Under the pieces are notes generated by a model. That model did no database searches and had not been told where the DNA came from. It worked only from the letters and a program-made list of their open reading frames with translations. The translations under genes and the position numbers were made by a program. From Ardenticatenales bacterium (GTDB lineage Bacteria; Chloroflexota; Anaerolineae; Epilineales; Epilineaceae): a stretch of DNA of 33,841 bases. Below, one piece after another: positions 6,547 through 13,629 of this stretch. Numbering within the stretch: the first letter of the stretch is position 1; every line of letters begins with the position of its first letter. The stretch covers positions 1 to 33,841 of the forward strand of contig JADYYS010000008.1 in assembly GCA_020853525.1 (NCBI GenBank). The letters are read 5' to 3'.

Positions 6547-7605
6547 GTGCGGATTGTGGTGGATGCGATGGGCGGTGACCACGGCGCGGCCAGCAGCGTG
6601 GCCGGCGCCGTTCTCGCCGCGCGCGCCGGCACCGGCATCGTTCTCGTGGGCCGGGAGGCGGAGGTCGTGCGCGAGCTCGATCGGCACGACGTGCGCGGGC
6701 TGCCGATCGATGTCGTGAACGCGGACGCCGTCATCGGGATGGACGAGAAGGCGCCGGCGGAGGCCGTCCGCTCCCGGCGGGACAACTCGATGTCCGTCGG
6801 CGTCCAGCTGGTGCGGCACGGTTCGGCCGATGCGTTCGTCACGGCCGGCAACACCGGTGCGGCGATGACCGCGGCCACGTTCGGGCTCGGCCGGGTGAAG
6901 GGCGTCCTGCGGCCGGCGCTGGCGATGGTCTTCCCGGCGATCGACGGCCCGGTGGCACTCCTCGACGTCGGCGCGAACCCCGAGGTTCGGCCGGAGCATC
7001 TCCTCCAGTTCGCGATGATGGGCGCCGCATACGCCGAGCGCGTCCTCGGCATCGAGCGGCCGCGTGTCGGCTTGATCTCGATCGGCGAGGAGCGCGGAAA
7101 AGGGACGACGCTGGTCCAGGCGGCGTTGCCGCTGCTCGAGGCCGCGCCGCTGCACTTCATCGGCAACATCGAGGGCCACGACGTGCCGCAGAGCCGGGTG
7201 GACGTGGCCGTCACGGACGGCTTCACGGGCAACGTCATGCTCAAGCTGTCCGAGGGCATCGCCGGCTTGGTGACGGCCACGCTCAAGCGCGAGGCCAAGG
7301 CGGACTTCCTGAGCGCGCTCGGCGGGTTCCTCATGCGTCCGGCCCTCGGCCGGATCCGCCGCGGCTGGGACTACCGCGGCCACGGCGGCGCGATGCTGCT
7401 CGGGGTGCGCGGCGCCGTCGTCATCGGCCACGGGCGATCGGATGCGATGGCCGTGGCAAGCGCCGTGGCCGTCGCCCGGCGCGGCGTCGAACACCACCTC
7501 GTCGACGCGATCGCCGAAGGGATCGCGCGCGTCGAGGCGGCGGTCGAGGCGGAGGCTGCCGTCGGGCACGCGTCCGAGATCGCGTTTGCGTCCCGTGGCG
7601 CGTAG
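6547..7605 (+). CDS. plsX: Phosphate acyltransferase PlsX
   Basis: PlsX converts acyl-ACP to acyl-phosphate, the acyl donor used by PlsY in bacterial phospholipid synthesis; it is a peripheral membrane enzyme. The signature start (RIVVDAMGGDHG) is present, followed by the family motifs TAGNTGA, LDVGANPEVRPEHL, GLISIGEERGKG, FIGNIEGHD and VAVTDGFTGNVMLKLSEG. From the GTG at 6547 the product has 352 residues, the usual family length. Upstream in-frame ATGs at 6529 and 6448 add residues the family lacks, and the 6529 ATG overlaps the -10 candidate. There is no Shine-Dalgarno before the GTG, so translation may be leaderless. The gene stands apart from fabF-fabH but belongs to the same lipid pathway. 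Confidence 0.95.
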   Translation: MRIVVDAMGGDHGAASSVAGAVLAARAGTGIVLVGREAEVVRELDRHDVRGLPIDVVNADAVIGMDEKAPAEAVRSRRDNSMSVGVQLVRHGSADAFVTAGNTGAAMTAATFGLGRVKGVLRPALAMVFPAIDGPVALLDVGANPEVRPEHLLQFAMMGAAYAERVLGIERPRVGLISIGEERGKGTTLVQAALPLLEAAPLHFIGNIEGHDVPQSRVDVAVTDGFTGNVMLKLSEGIAGLVTATLKREAKADFLSALGGFLMRPALGRIRRGWDYRGHGGAMLLGVRGAVVIGHGRSDAMAVASAVAVARRGVEHHLVDAIAEGIARVEAAVEAEAAVGHASEIAFASRGA

Positions 7606-7633
7606 AGGCGCGCCCGCGCCGCACGGCGGGGCC

Positions 7634-8356
7634 ATGATCTTCACCGCGACGGACTATGCCCGCAAGCGGCGCAGCCTCGCCGTGCGCGTCGCGGTGCTCG
7701 GTTTCGGGCTCCTGTTGGGCGGGCTCTTCCTGAACAGTCCGCGCACGCAGCCGATCGCCCTGTTCTGTCTCGTGGCCGGCACGTTGGCGTCCTGGTTCGG
7801 CATCGCGCTGATGGATCGCTGGGTGGCGGTCCCGCGCGCCGAGGTGGCGCTCGCGGCGGCGCTGTCGGACGCCGGCCCGCTCTTCACGCTCTACAACTGG
7901 GCGCTCCCGGCGGCGGAGCACGTGCTCGTGGCGCCGTGGGGTCTTGCCGTGGTGCACGTCTTCAACACCGAAGGTCCGATCGACATCGACGGCGCCCGGT
8001 GGCACGACCGCCGCCCTCTCTGGCGCCGCTTCCTGGCCTTCGGCCGCCGGGCGGTCCGCAACCCAAGCCCGCTCATCGACGCCGACATCGCCGCCGTGCG
8101 CGCCGCCCTTGCCGACGCCGACGAGACGCTGGCCGCGGTGCCGATCGCGCCCGTCATCGTCTTCACCCGCCCCGGCCTCGTCCTGACCACCGACGCGCCG
8201 TCCCCGATGGCCGTCCGCGACGTCGAACTACGCGGCTGGCTGCGGGACGAGGGGCGGCGGCACAGCGCGCTGGCGCCGGGGGAGGCGCGACGGTTGAAGG
8301 GGGTTGTAGCGCGGCTGGCAGAGGGGCGCCTGGGGGGAGCGGCGCCGGCCGAGTAG
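7634..8356 (+). CDS. Two-TM protein with NERD-like domain
   Basis: The start is the ATG at 7634, 28 bp after plsX and probably co-transcribed with it. The 240 residues have two membrane helices (about 17-33 and 39-60) and a cytoplasmic domain whose core, ALPAAEHVLVAPWGLAVVHVFN (split over about 90-111), resembles the NERD (nuclease-related) pattern in which a hydrophobic strand precedes a conserved G-x-x-x-x strand and Lys/Asn. The catalytic Asp/Glu/Lys set of active NERD nucleases is not clear, so nuclease activity should not be assumed. The remainder (about 120-240) is Arg/Ala-rich and may be helical. Plain hypothetical membrane protein is the alternative. Confidence 0.7.
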   Translation: MIFTATDYARKRRSLAVRVAVLGFGLLLGGLFLNSPRTQPIALFCLVAGTLASWFGIALMDRWVAVPRAEVALAAALSDAGPLFTLYNWALPAAEHVLVAPWGLAVVHVFNTEGPIDIDGARWHDRRPLWRRFLAFGRRAVRNPSPLIDADIAAVRAALADADETLAAVPIAPVIVFTRPGLVLTTDAPSPMAVRDVELRGWLRDEGRRHSALAPGEARRLKGVVARLAEGRLGGAAPAE

Positions 8357-8406
8357 GGCGTGCGGGCGTCGACGAGATGAGCTCGACACGATCCCGGTGC
8401 GTGTAG

Positions 8407-8426
8407 GGGCACGGCATGCCGTGCCC
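8407..8426. repeat. 20-bp perfect palindrome with REP-like head
   Basis: GGGCACGGC and GCCGTGCCC flank AT, giving a perfect 20-bp palindrome. It follows GTAGG, so it has the same TAGGGGC head as the REP copies but a different stem. It lies in the gene-free stretch after the NERD-like gene. Confidence 0.7.
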
Positions 8427-8460
8427 TCGACGGGACGGCGCGATGCGGGCGGCCTGCGGC

Positions 8461-8546
8461 CCTCACCCCCCGACCCCCTCCCGAACCCCACCGCACCTTC
8501 GGTGCGGCGGGGACCCCGTCGGACCGTCTGGGGGAGGGGGAGGATT
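8461..8546 (+). terminator. Large GC-rich stem-loop
   Basis: The core is CCGCACC-TTC-GGTGCGG (8491-8507), extended by CCCC/GGGG across one mismatch, and then by C-rich (8463-8483) and G-rich (8531-8545) flanks that can pair. It lies about 100 bases after the 7634-8356 gene and may end that transcript. It also resembles the C-rich/G-rich intergenic repeats common in some bacterial genomes. Confidence 0.45.
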
Positions 8547-8660
8547 ACGGGTTGGTGGGAGGAAGCAGTAGGGCGCGATGGGCGGGCCAAGCGCGAAGGT
8601 TAACGGTTGCGCGGCGGTTGTGCGGCGGCTTGAGGGGCTTCCATCGACGTCGAGATCTCG

Positions 8661-9056
8661 TATGCTGGACGCACGCTCGCAGCCGTGGTCGACGGGCGGC
8701 GCCAGTCATAGGGGGTGGAGTGCGATGAAACACTTGAACGAATCCGCGAGTCACTTTTGCATGCGCGTTATGATTGCCGTGACGATAGATTTGGGCTTGC
8801 TTGGCGGGCGACTGGCATCGGCAATGTGGATCACGCGCGGGACTTCGCGGACTTTCAGGGGAATGGAATGCCGAACGGCTGGGCGAATGCCGTTCGGCTT
8901 CGAGCGGCGGCGGCCTTGCCAATTCATCCGATCGACGGGCACGCGTACAGTGCTTCCGGAGTTGCGCGGGCAATGATGCCCTGTGTCAGCAATTTGGCGA
9001 CGATTCGGAGGGACGGGGAGCTGCCCAGGAGCAGCAACCCGTCCCTTCTTCTTGTT
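8661..9056 (+). ncRNA. Possible structured transcript
   Basis: A TATGCT -10 candidate (8661-8666; -35 weak) is followed by an SD-like GGAG with ATG at 8724, a perfect 10-bp hairpin (GCCGAACGGC 8870-8879, GCCGTTCGGC 8889-8898, 9-nt loop) and a textbook terminator at 9010-9056. The set looks like one transcription unit of under 400 nt. Whether it is an RNA gene, a leader or an mRNA for a small protein cannot be told from sequence. It matches no RNA family that I recognise. Confidence 0.25.
9010..9056 (+). terminator. Strong intrinsic terminator
   Basis: GGGACGGG (9010-9017) pairs with CCCGTCCC (9038-9045), and inside it GCTGC (9020-9024) pairs with GCAGC (9031-9035), with a small GA/AA internal loop between the stems. 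TTCTTCTTGTTT follows directly. It is the clearest terminator in the window and implies plus-strand transcription through 8700-9000, where no known gene lies. Confidence 0.75.
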
Positions 9057-9086
9057 TAGGCGTCGCGAGAAGGAGCGCGGGGGCTT

Positions 9087-9194
9087 GAAGCACGGTGAAT
9101 GGACGGGCGAAGCACAGTGAAACGAGCGGCGATGCACAGTGAATCGGGCCGCGGAGCACAGTGAATGCGGTGGCGATGCACCGTGATTCGGCGG
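9087..9194. repeat. Five tandem 22-bp direct repeats
   Basis: Units begin at 9087, 9109, 9131, 9153 and 9175 (last one 20 bases), with exact 22-bp period and consensus close to G(A/T)AGCACAGTGAATCGGGC. The core CACAGTGA is kept in units 2-4 and changed by one base in units 1 and 5. There are no spacers, so this is not a CRISPR array. Related units occur at 11333-11412. Confidence 0.85.
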
Positions 9195-9224
9195 ACATGT
9201 CACACGGCCGTTAATTGCTAGCCG

Positions 9225-9530
9225 TTACTCTTGAACGAAGTAGTCCGAGTCAATGCGTTTCACGGCGTATAGTGCCACATGACTCACGCCGACTCCATGG
9301 TCAATCATATGACCAGCAAGATCTTCTCCATCCATGAGGATCAGCTTGCTTTCGATCGCAGCAGCGAAGTCGAGTGCATCTTTTGTAAAGGTTGATGTTG
9401 TGATGAATATCCCTTTTCGTGCCAGTTGTCCCTGCGACGCGCCGAGTCTGTTCGCCTGTACGGTTTGGCCCCCACTTGGGAGAAGCTGTGCGCGTTCGTC
9501 ATCCGATAGGTGGAACTCACCGTCCCCCAT
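9225..9530 (-). pseudogene. mrr: Remnant of Mrr-type restriction endonuclease
   Basis: Mrr proteins cut modified DNA using an N-terminal winged-helix domain and a C-terminal PD-(D/E)xK domain. This 101-residue ORF joins a short N-domain piece (LSDDERAQLLPSG, 8-20) directly to the end of the catalytic domain (KGIFITTSTFTKDALDF, then MDGEDLAGHMIDHGVGV and KRIDSDYF near the C-terminus). Most of the roughly 300-residue family length is missing, including the G-x-D-G-x-D strand. The catalytic Q-A-K is Q-A-N (25-27), so the lysine is lost. There is no room upstream for a full N-terminus before the MBL gene at 9594. It is almost certainly dead, a relic of a lost defence gene. Confidence 0.85.
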
Positions 9531-9593
9531 CCGCTCCTCAGATCGAACGAGAGAATCGAATTGCGCAACACGGTGCGGCTGGTCGGACTCGCC

Positions 9594-10232
9594 TCATGCT
9601 ACCACCGCCTCCATCCCCCGCACCGGCCCGTGCCCCGGATACACGCGCCTCGCGCCATGATCCCGCAACCGCCGCCAGCTGGCCGCGACGACGGCCGCAT
9701 CTTCCACGCCGACCATCTGCGGATGCGTGAGGTCCCCCGTGAACGCCGCGCCGTCGTCGAGCACGACCGACACGCTGTCGTCCGAGTGCCCAGGCGTGGG
9801 CACGATCTCGCCGGCTAGGCCGATGCGCGCGAGCACGGCGCGGCTCTCGGCGAACGAGATCGTCACGTTGTCGTGAAGGGCGATGTCGACGTAGCGGTCG
9901 ACCGGCTTCGTCCACCGCTTCATCCACGGGATCCAAGGTGCCTGCGGCTCGAGGACGAGGAGCGGCACGCCGGCGTCCTTCAGCTCCTGCGCCAGCCCGG
10001 CGTGGTCGATGTGGTAGTGCGTCGCGACGCCGTAACGGAGCTCGCTGAGCGGGATTCCCATGCGGGTCAGGTTCGCGCGCATCGTGCCCATCGAGCCCGG
10101 CCAGCCGAGGTCGACGAGGAGTCGCGACGGGCCGGCGCCGATCACCCAGAAGTTCGTCGAGCGGTAGCCGACGTTGACGATCGGGACGGGGGGCAGTGGC
10201 GTCGCGGTGCCGACGTCACCCCGCTGTTTCAC
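9594..10232 (-). CDS. MBL-fold metallo-hydrolase
   Basis: The 212-residue protein has the metallo-beta-lactamase metal-binding set: THYHIDH (His72, His74, Asp76, His77), His149 in PTPGHSDDS, Asp167 in GDL and His201 in YPGHG. These bind two metal ions in characterised members. The short length and early strands (NFWVIGAGPSRLLVDLGW) fit the glyoxalase-II/RNase-Z-like general hydrolase group; the substrate is unknown. The start is GTG at 10232 and overlaps the stop of the upstream DUF1801 gene by 4 nt (GTGA), so they are probably translationally coupled. Its stop is followed by the mrr remnant. Confidence 0.9.
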   Translation of the reverse strand: MKQRGDVGTATPLPPVPIVNVGYRSTNFWVIGAGPSRLLVDLGWPGSMGTMRANLTRMGIPLSELRYGVATHYHIDHAGLAQELKDAGVPLLVLEPQAPWIPWMKRWTKPVDRYVDIALHDNVTISFAESRAVLARIGLAGEIVPTPGHSDDSVSVVLDDGAAFTGDLTHPQMVGVEDAAVVAASWRRLRDHGARRVYPGHGPVRGMEAVVA

Positions 10233-10645
10233 GAGCCGACCGCGCCGCCCGCCGGACCGCCCGCCTCACTGTCCAAGTGCGGTCCTGCGGCCGCGTCGTC
10301 CAACCGGAACCGCACGATGCGGCGGATCAGGTCGAGCGGCAACGGCTGGTCGTACGGAAACCGCAGCGTCGCCTTTCCGGCGCCGTAGGCGGCCACGTCC
10401 GCATCGAACTCCGCGACGCCCACCGGCGCGGGGTAGAGTCCGATGTGCTTCTTGTACGCGGCGTAGTAGACGAAGTACTTGCCGTTCGCGGCGAACGCCG
10501 GCATCTGGTAGCTGATGCCTTCGATCGCCTCCGGCGCGGCTGAACGGATGACGGCGCGCACTGCGGACAGCACCTGTTGAATGCCGTCCGGGAACGTCGC
10601 GATGTATGCATCCACGGCGCTGGAATCGTCTCGCTTCGCCTGCAT
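10229..10645 (-). CDS. DUF1801 (YdhG-like) protein
   Basis: The 138 residues match the DUF1801 pattern: an N-terminal helix (VDAYIATFPDGIQQVLSAVRAVIRSAAPEA), then EGISYQMPAFAANGKYFVYYAAYKKHIGLYP, then a segment ending in GKATLRFPYDQPLPLDLIRRIVRFRL. Bacillus members of this fold have been described as frataxin-like iron chaperones, but most are uncharacterised. The last 25 residues are Gly/Ala-rich and extend past the domain. It is upstream of, and overlaps, the MBL-fold gene; about 70 bases separate it from the PhnB-like gene. Confidence 0.88.
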   Translation of the reverse strand: MQAKRDDSSAVDAYIATFPDGIQQVLSAVRAVIRSAAPEAIEGISYQMPAFAANGKYFVYYAAYKKHIGLYPAPVGVAEFDADVAAYGAGKATLRFPYDQPLPLDLIRRIVRFRLDDAAAGPHLDSEAGGPAGGAVGS

Positions 10646-10716
10646 GCGATCGCCTCCTGTCGGCCGTTCGGGTTAGTGGACGTTCGGGCGACGCCCCTGG
10701 GCGCTGGGACACACGA

Positions 10717-11217
10717 TCACTCGCCCGCGTACGCCCGCTCGAGCTCGGCGATGTCGAGCTTCTTCATCTTCAGCATCGCCTCCATCGCCCGCTTTGCGCC
10801 GGCGGAGGTGTGGTCGAGGAACATGCGGTTGATCGTCGTCGGGACGACCTGCCACGAGACGCCGTACTTATCCTTGAGCCAGCCGCACGCCTGCGCCGAC
10901 TCGTCTCCGCCGCCAGCAAGCTTCATCCAGTAGTGGTCCACCTCGTCCTGCGTCTCGCAGTTCACCTGGAGCGACAGCGCCTCGTTGAACGTGAACGCCG
11001 GCCCGCCGTTCAGCGCGGTGAAAGGCTGCCCGTCCAGCTCGAACTCCACGGTCATTACGGACCCTGCCGGCTTGCCGTGGACCTCGAAGCCCGCCTCTCC
11101 GTAGCGGGCGATCTGCACGATCCGGGCGTTCTTGAAGATGCCGACGTAGAAGTTGGCGGCTTCCTCGGCTTGGTGGTCGAACCAGAGGCAGGGCGTGAAA
11201 CGGTGGGTGATGGACAT
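10717..11217 (-). CDS. PhnB-like VOC superfamily protein
   Basis: The 166-residue protein begins ITHRFTPCLWFDHQAEEAANFYVGIFKNARI and contains GSVMTVEFELDGQPFTALNGGPAFTFNEALSL, CETQDEVDHYWMKL and YGVSWQVVPTTI. This order is typical of the PhnB-like (3-demethylubiquinone methyltransferase-like domain) branch of the vicinal oxygen chelate superfamily. Members usually lack a proven activity; the name does not imply ubiquinone synthesis. The start ATG at 11217 has GGAGAC-type SD upstream (minus strand). It is followed by the DUF1801 gene, a pairing often seen with small stress or bleomycin-type VOC proteins. Confidence 0.9.
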   Translation of the reverse strand: MSITHRFTPCLWFDHQAEEAANFYVGIFKNARIVQIARYGEAGFEVHGKPAGSVMTVEFELDGQPFTALNGGPAFTFNEALSLQVNCETQDEVDHYWMKLAGGGDESAQACGWLKDKYGVSWQVVPTTINRMFLDHTSAGAKRAMEAMLKMKKLDIAELERAYAGE

Positions 11218-11292
11218 GGGGGGTCTCCTCTACCTATCGGGTATGCCGGGACGCGAATACATGTCGGCAATCTTTGTACATGTCGGCAGTCG

Positions 11293-11318
11293 TTGTCGAC
11301 AGTGGCCATTGTCGACAA
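11293..11318. promoter_or_regulatory. Paired TTGTCGACA palindromes
   Basis: TTGTCGACA (11293-11301) and TGTCGACAA (11310-11318) are inverted around 8 bases; the second, with the preceding T, is itself a full palindrome TTGTCGACAA. Just before them TACATGTCGGCA occurs twice in direct order (near 11257 and 11277). The region separates the SDR gene end from the PhnB-like gene start, so it may be a terminator for the first or an operator for the second. Confidence 0.45.
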
Positions 11319-11331
11319 GGCAGCCGACAGA

Positions 11332-12834
11332 TCACAGTGATTCGGAAGACGAACCGCTGTGATTCGGGCCACGATCCACCGCAATGGCACGATCCACCGC
11401 AATCTGTCGCGCAATTCCCTTCAGCATCCCGCCGAACACCAGCTGATGCAGCGGGAACAGCGCGTACCAATACGCGCGTCCGAAGAGCCCGACCGGATCG
11501 AACACCGCCGTCTGTCGGATCGTCGACGACGAGCCGTCGCCCCCGTCAGCCGTGACCTCGAACTCGAGCCACGCCCGCCCGGGCACCTTCATCTCGGCGA
11601 TGAGACGTAGCCGGCGGTCCGGCTCGAGCGCTTCTACGCGCCAGAAGTCGACGGTGTCGCCGACGCGGAGGGCCGTGGGCGACGGCCGGCCACGTCGCAG
11701 GCCGACGCCGCCGGCCAGCAGGTCGAGAAAGCCGCGCAGGCGCCACAGCCCGTTCCACGCGTACCAGCCCGTGTCGCCGCCGATGCGTTGAATGGGTGCG
11801 AAGGCGACGGCGGGCGGTGCGGCGACGGTCAACGTGCGCGAGTCCACCAACCGCGATCCGAACTGCACGCCGCCCCACGTCGGTACCGCGCCGGAGGACG
11901 ACAGGGCGTCGGACCAGCGCGTCGCGTACTGCAGGTCTTCGCTGGCGAGGGCGCGGCGGACGGCCTCGTCGATCCCCATCGGGCGTACGGGAAACGTCGT
12001 GAGCGCCGCGTCGTCGCGTACCACGGTGGAGTGGATGATGCTCTCGATCAGCTTGCGCCCGATGCGCGCGTACAGCGGTGTGACGAGGCCGAGCCACAGG
12101 CTGGACAGGTAGGGCGTCAGGACCGGCACCGAGATCATTCGCAGCCGCATCCCGCGCTGCCGCGCGTACGCCCGCATGATGTCGGCATAGGACACCTGGT
12201 CGGCCCCGCCGATCTCGTACACCCGGCACTGCGCAACCGGGAGCTGAAGCGCCGCAACCAGGTACGCCAGCACGTCGTCGACGGCGATGGGCTGCGCCGG
12301 CACGTTCACCCACGTGGGGGTGATCATGAACGGCAGCCGCTCCACCAGCGACCGGATCATCTCGAACGACAAGCTGCCGGGACCGACGACGATCGACGCG
12401 CGAAACTCGACGACCGGCACGCCCGACCGGCGCAAGATCTCGCCGACCTCGTGCCGGCTGCGCAGATGCGGCGAGAGCGCATCCTCGCTGCGGCCGAGGC
12501 CCCCGAGATAGATGATGCGTCCGACCCCCGCCGCTTTCGCCGCGTCACCGAAGTTCTTCGCCGCCTGCCGGTCGGCCTCTTCGAACGAGCCCGTCGATCC
12601 CATCGAGTGGACGAGGTAGTAGGCCGCCTCGATCCCGCGCAACGCGGTGTCGAGGCTGTCGCGATCGAGAATGTCGCCCGCGACGACCTCGGTGGGCGGA
12701 TGGGTCTTCGGTGTGAGGATCTCGGGGCGCCGGGCCAGGCAACGGACGCGGTACCCCTGCCGCTCCAACAACGGAAGCAGGCGGCCGCCGACGTAGCCGG
12801 TTGCACCGGTGAGAAGGAGGCGGGGCGTGCTCAG
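11332..12834 (-). CDS. SDR-type NAD(P)-binding protein with DUF2867 domain
   Basis: The N-terminal half is an atypical short-chain dehydrogenase fold; the C-terminal half (from about 320) is a DUF2867/polyketide-cyclase-like domain. The nucleotide-binding motif TGATGYVG (9-16) is only included if translation starts at the CTG at 12834, which overlaps the aqpZ stop by 4 nt (CTGA), with GAGGAA just upstream. A TTG start at 12771 would delete this motif, so I prefer CTG and a 500-residue product. Other family motifs are [48 protein letters not shown] and [15 protein letters not shown]. The last 20 or so residues (IAVDR repeated) are encoded by a tandem repeat. The substrate is unknown. Confidence 0.88.
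   Translation of the reverse strand: MSTPRLLLTGATGYVGGRLLPLLERQGYRVRCLARRPEILTPKTHPPTEVVAGDILDRDSLDTALRGIEAAYYLVHSMGSTGSFEEADRQAAKNFGDAAKAAGVGRIIYLGGLGRSEDALSPHLRSRHEVGEILRRSGVPVVEFRASIVVGPGSLSFEMIRSLVERLPFMITPTWVNVPAQPIAVDDVLAYLVAALQLPVAQCRVYEIGGADQVSYADIMRAYARQRGMRLRMISVPVLTPYLSSLWLGLVTPLYARIGRKLIESIIHSTVVRDDAALTTFPVRPMGIDEAVRRALASEDLQYATRWSDALSSSGAVPTWGGVQFGSRLVDSRTLTVAAPPAVAFAPIQRIGGDTGWYAWNGLWRLRGFLDLLAGGVGLRRGRPSPTALRVGDTVDFWRVEALEPDRRLRLIAEMKVPGRAWLEFEVTADGGDGSSSTIRQTAVFDPVGLFGRAYWYALFPLHQLVFGGMLKGIARQIAVDRAIAVDRGPNHSGSSSESL
11333..11412. repeat. Tandem repeat related to that at 9087-9194
   Basis: Two 22-bp units (11333-11354 and 11355-11376) share GTGATTCGG and an ACGA(A/T)C end, and two 18-bp units (11377-11394, 11395-11412) share CACCGCAAT. 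The core CACAGTGATTCGG is one base from that at 9133. The array covers the last 26 codons of the SDR gene and begins within its stop codon. Confidence 0.7.
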
Positions 12835-13520
12835 ACTTCCTCACCGGCGATGCGCCGATAGACCACCGCGCCGAGCACAGCCCCGGCGATCGGCGCGAGC
12901 CAGAAGAGCCAAAGCTGGCCGACCGCCCAGTCGCCCACGAAGAGCGCCACGCCCGTGCTGCGCGCCGGGTTCACCGACGTGTTCGTCACCGGAATGCTGA
13001 CCAGGTGGATCAGCGTGAGGGCGAGGCCGATCGCGATCGGCGCGAAGCCGGCCGACGCACGCTTGTCCGTGGCGCCGAGGATCACGAGCAGGAAGAACAT
13101 CGTCATGACGACCTCGGTGACGAGCGCCGCCACGAGGGAGTAGCCGCCGGGGGAGTGCGCCCCGTAGCCGTTCGAGGCGAAGCCGTTGGCCACGTCGAAG
13201 CCGGGCGCCCCGCTGGCGATGACGAAGAGCACGCCGCCCGCCGCCACGGCGCCGAGCACCTGGGCCGCGATGTACGGTGCGAGATTGGCCGCCGGAAAGC
13301 GACCGCCGGCCCAGAGGCCGATCGAGACGGCGGGGTTCAGGTGGCAGCCGGAGATGTGCCCGATGGCGAACGCCATCGTCAGCACGGTCAGACCGAAGGC
13401 CAGCGACACGCCGAGCAGCCCGATGCCCACATCCGGGAACGCAGCCGCCAGGACGGCGCTGCCGCAGCCGCCGAGGACGAGCCAGAACGTGCCGAGGAAC
13501 TCCGCGCTGTACGCCTTCAT
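12831..13520 (-). CDS. aqpZ: Aquaporin Z
   Basis: This is a water channel of the inner membrane with six membrane helices and two half-helices. Both NPA boxes are intact (62-64 in HLNPAVSIG, 184-186 in SVNPARSTG). The selectivity filter residues of E. coli AqpZ are conserved: Phe42, His172, Thr181 and Arg187, which predicts water, not glycerol, transport. Whole stretches ([44 protein letters not shown]) are nearly identical to proteobacterial AqpZ, as remembered. The ATG at 13520 follows GAGAGGG by 5 nt; the upstream in-frame ATG lacks support. 229 residues is the normal length. The next gene (SDR) overlaps its stop. Confidence 0.97.
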   Translation of the reverse strand: MKAYSAEFLGTFWLVLGGCGSAVLAAAFPDVGIGLLGVSLAFGLTVLTMAFAIGHISGCHLNPAVSIGLWAGGRFPAANLAPYIAAQVLGAVAAGGVLFVIASGAPGFDVANGFASNGYGAHSPGGYSLVAALVTEVVMTMFFLLVILGATDKRASAGFAPIAIGLALTLIHLVSIPVTNTSVNPARSTGVALFVGDWAVGQLWLFWLAPIAGAVLGAVVYRRIAGEEV

Positions 13521-13629
13521 CGGTACCCTCTCGTGTGCATGGCCGGATGGCGACCTGCATGGTAGGGCGATCGGCGATACCGTCAACCGCGACGGCCCGC
13601 CGTGCGCTCCGCTCCTCGCCATCGCCCCG

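Larger units (their letters stand above)
8357..9224. other. 868-base stretch without a convincing gene
   Basis: It holds a palindrome (8407-8426), a large stem-loop (8461-8546), a possible transcript (8661-9056) and a 22-bp tandem repeat (9087-9194). From about 8700 the sequence is visibly less GC-rich than its surroundings. Two overlapping plus-strand ORFs (8724-8976, with GGAG four bases before its ATG, and 8715-9059) have third-codon bases unlike the neighbours, and I recognise neither; one could be a real small gene. A link with the broken mrr gene beside it, as debris of a lost island, is plausible. Confidence 0.5.

Noticed and set aside
7634-8356. Calling the NERD-like protein a nuclease
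   Set aside because: I could not find a convincing full set of catalytic residues.
9018-9040. SRP RNA-like AGGAGCAGC segment
   Set aside because: It resembles part of the 4.5S RNA loop, but the partner strand and the GGAAG consensus are missing; the bases form the terminator hairpin.
8578-9059. Two plus-strand ORFs as protein genes
   Set aside because: Codon third bases differ from neighbours and no family is recognised; kept only as part of an uncertain transcript.
9087-9194. CRISPR array
   Set aside because: Units are 22 bp, contiguous and without spacers, and no cas genes are near.
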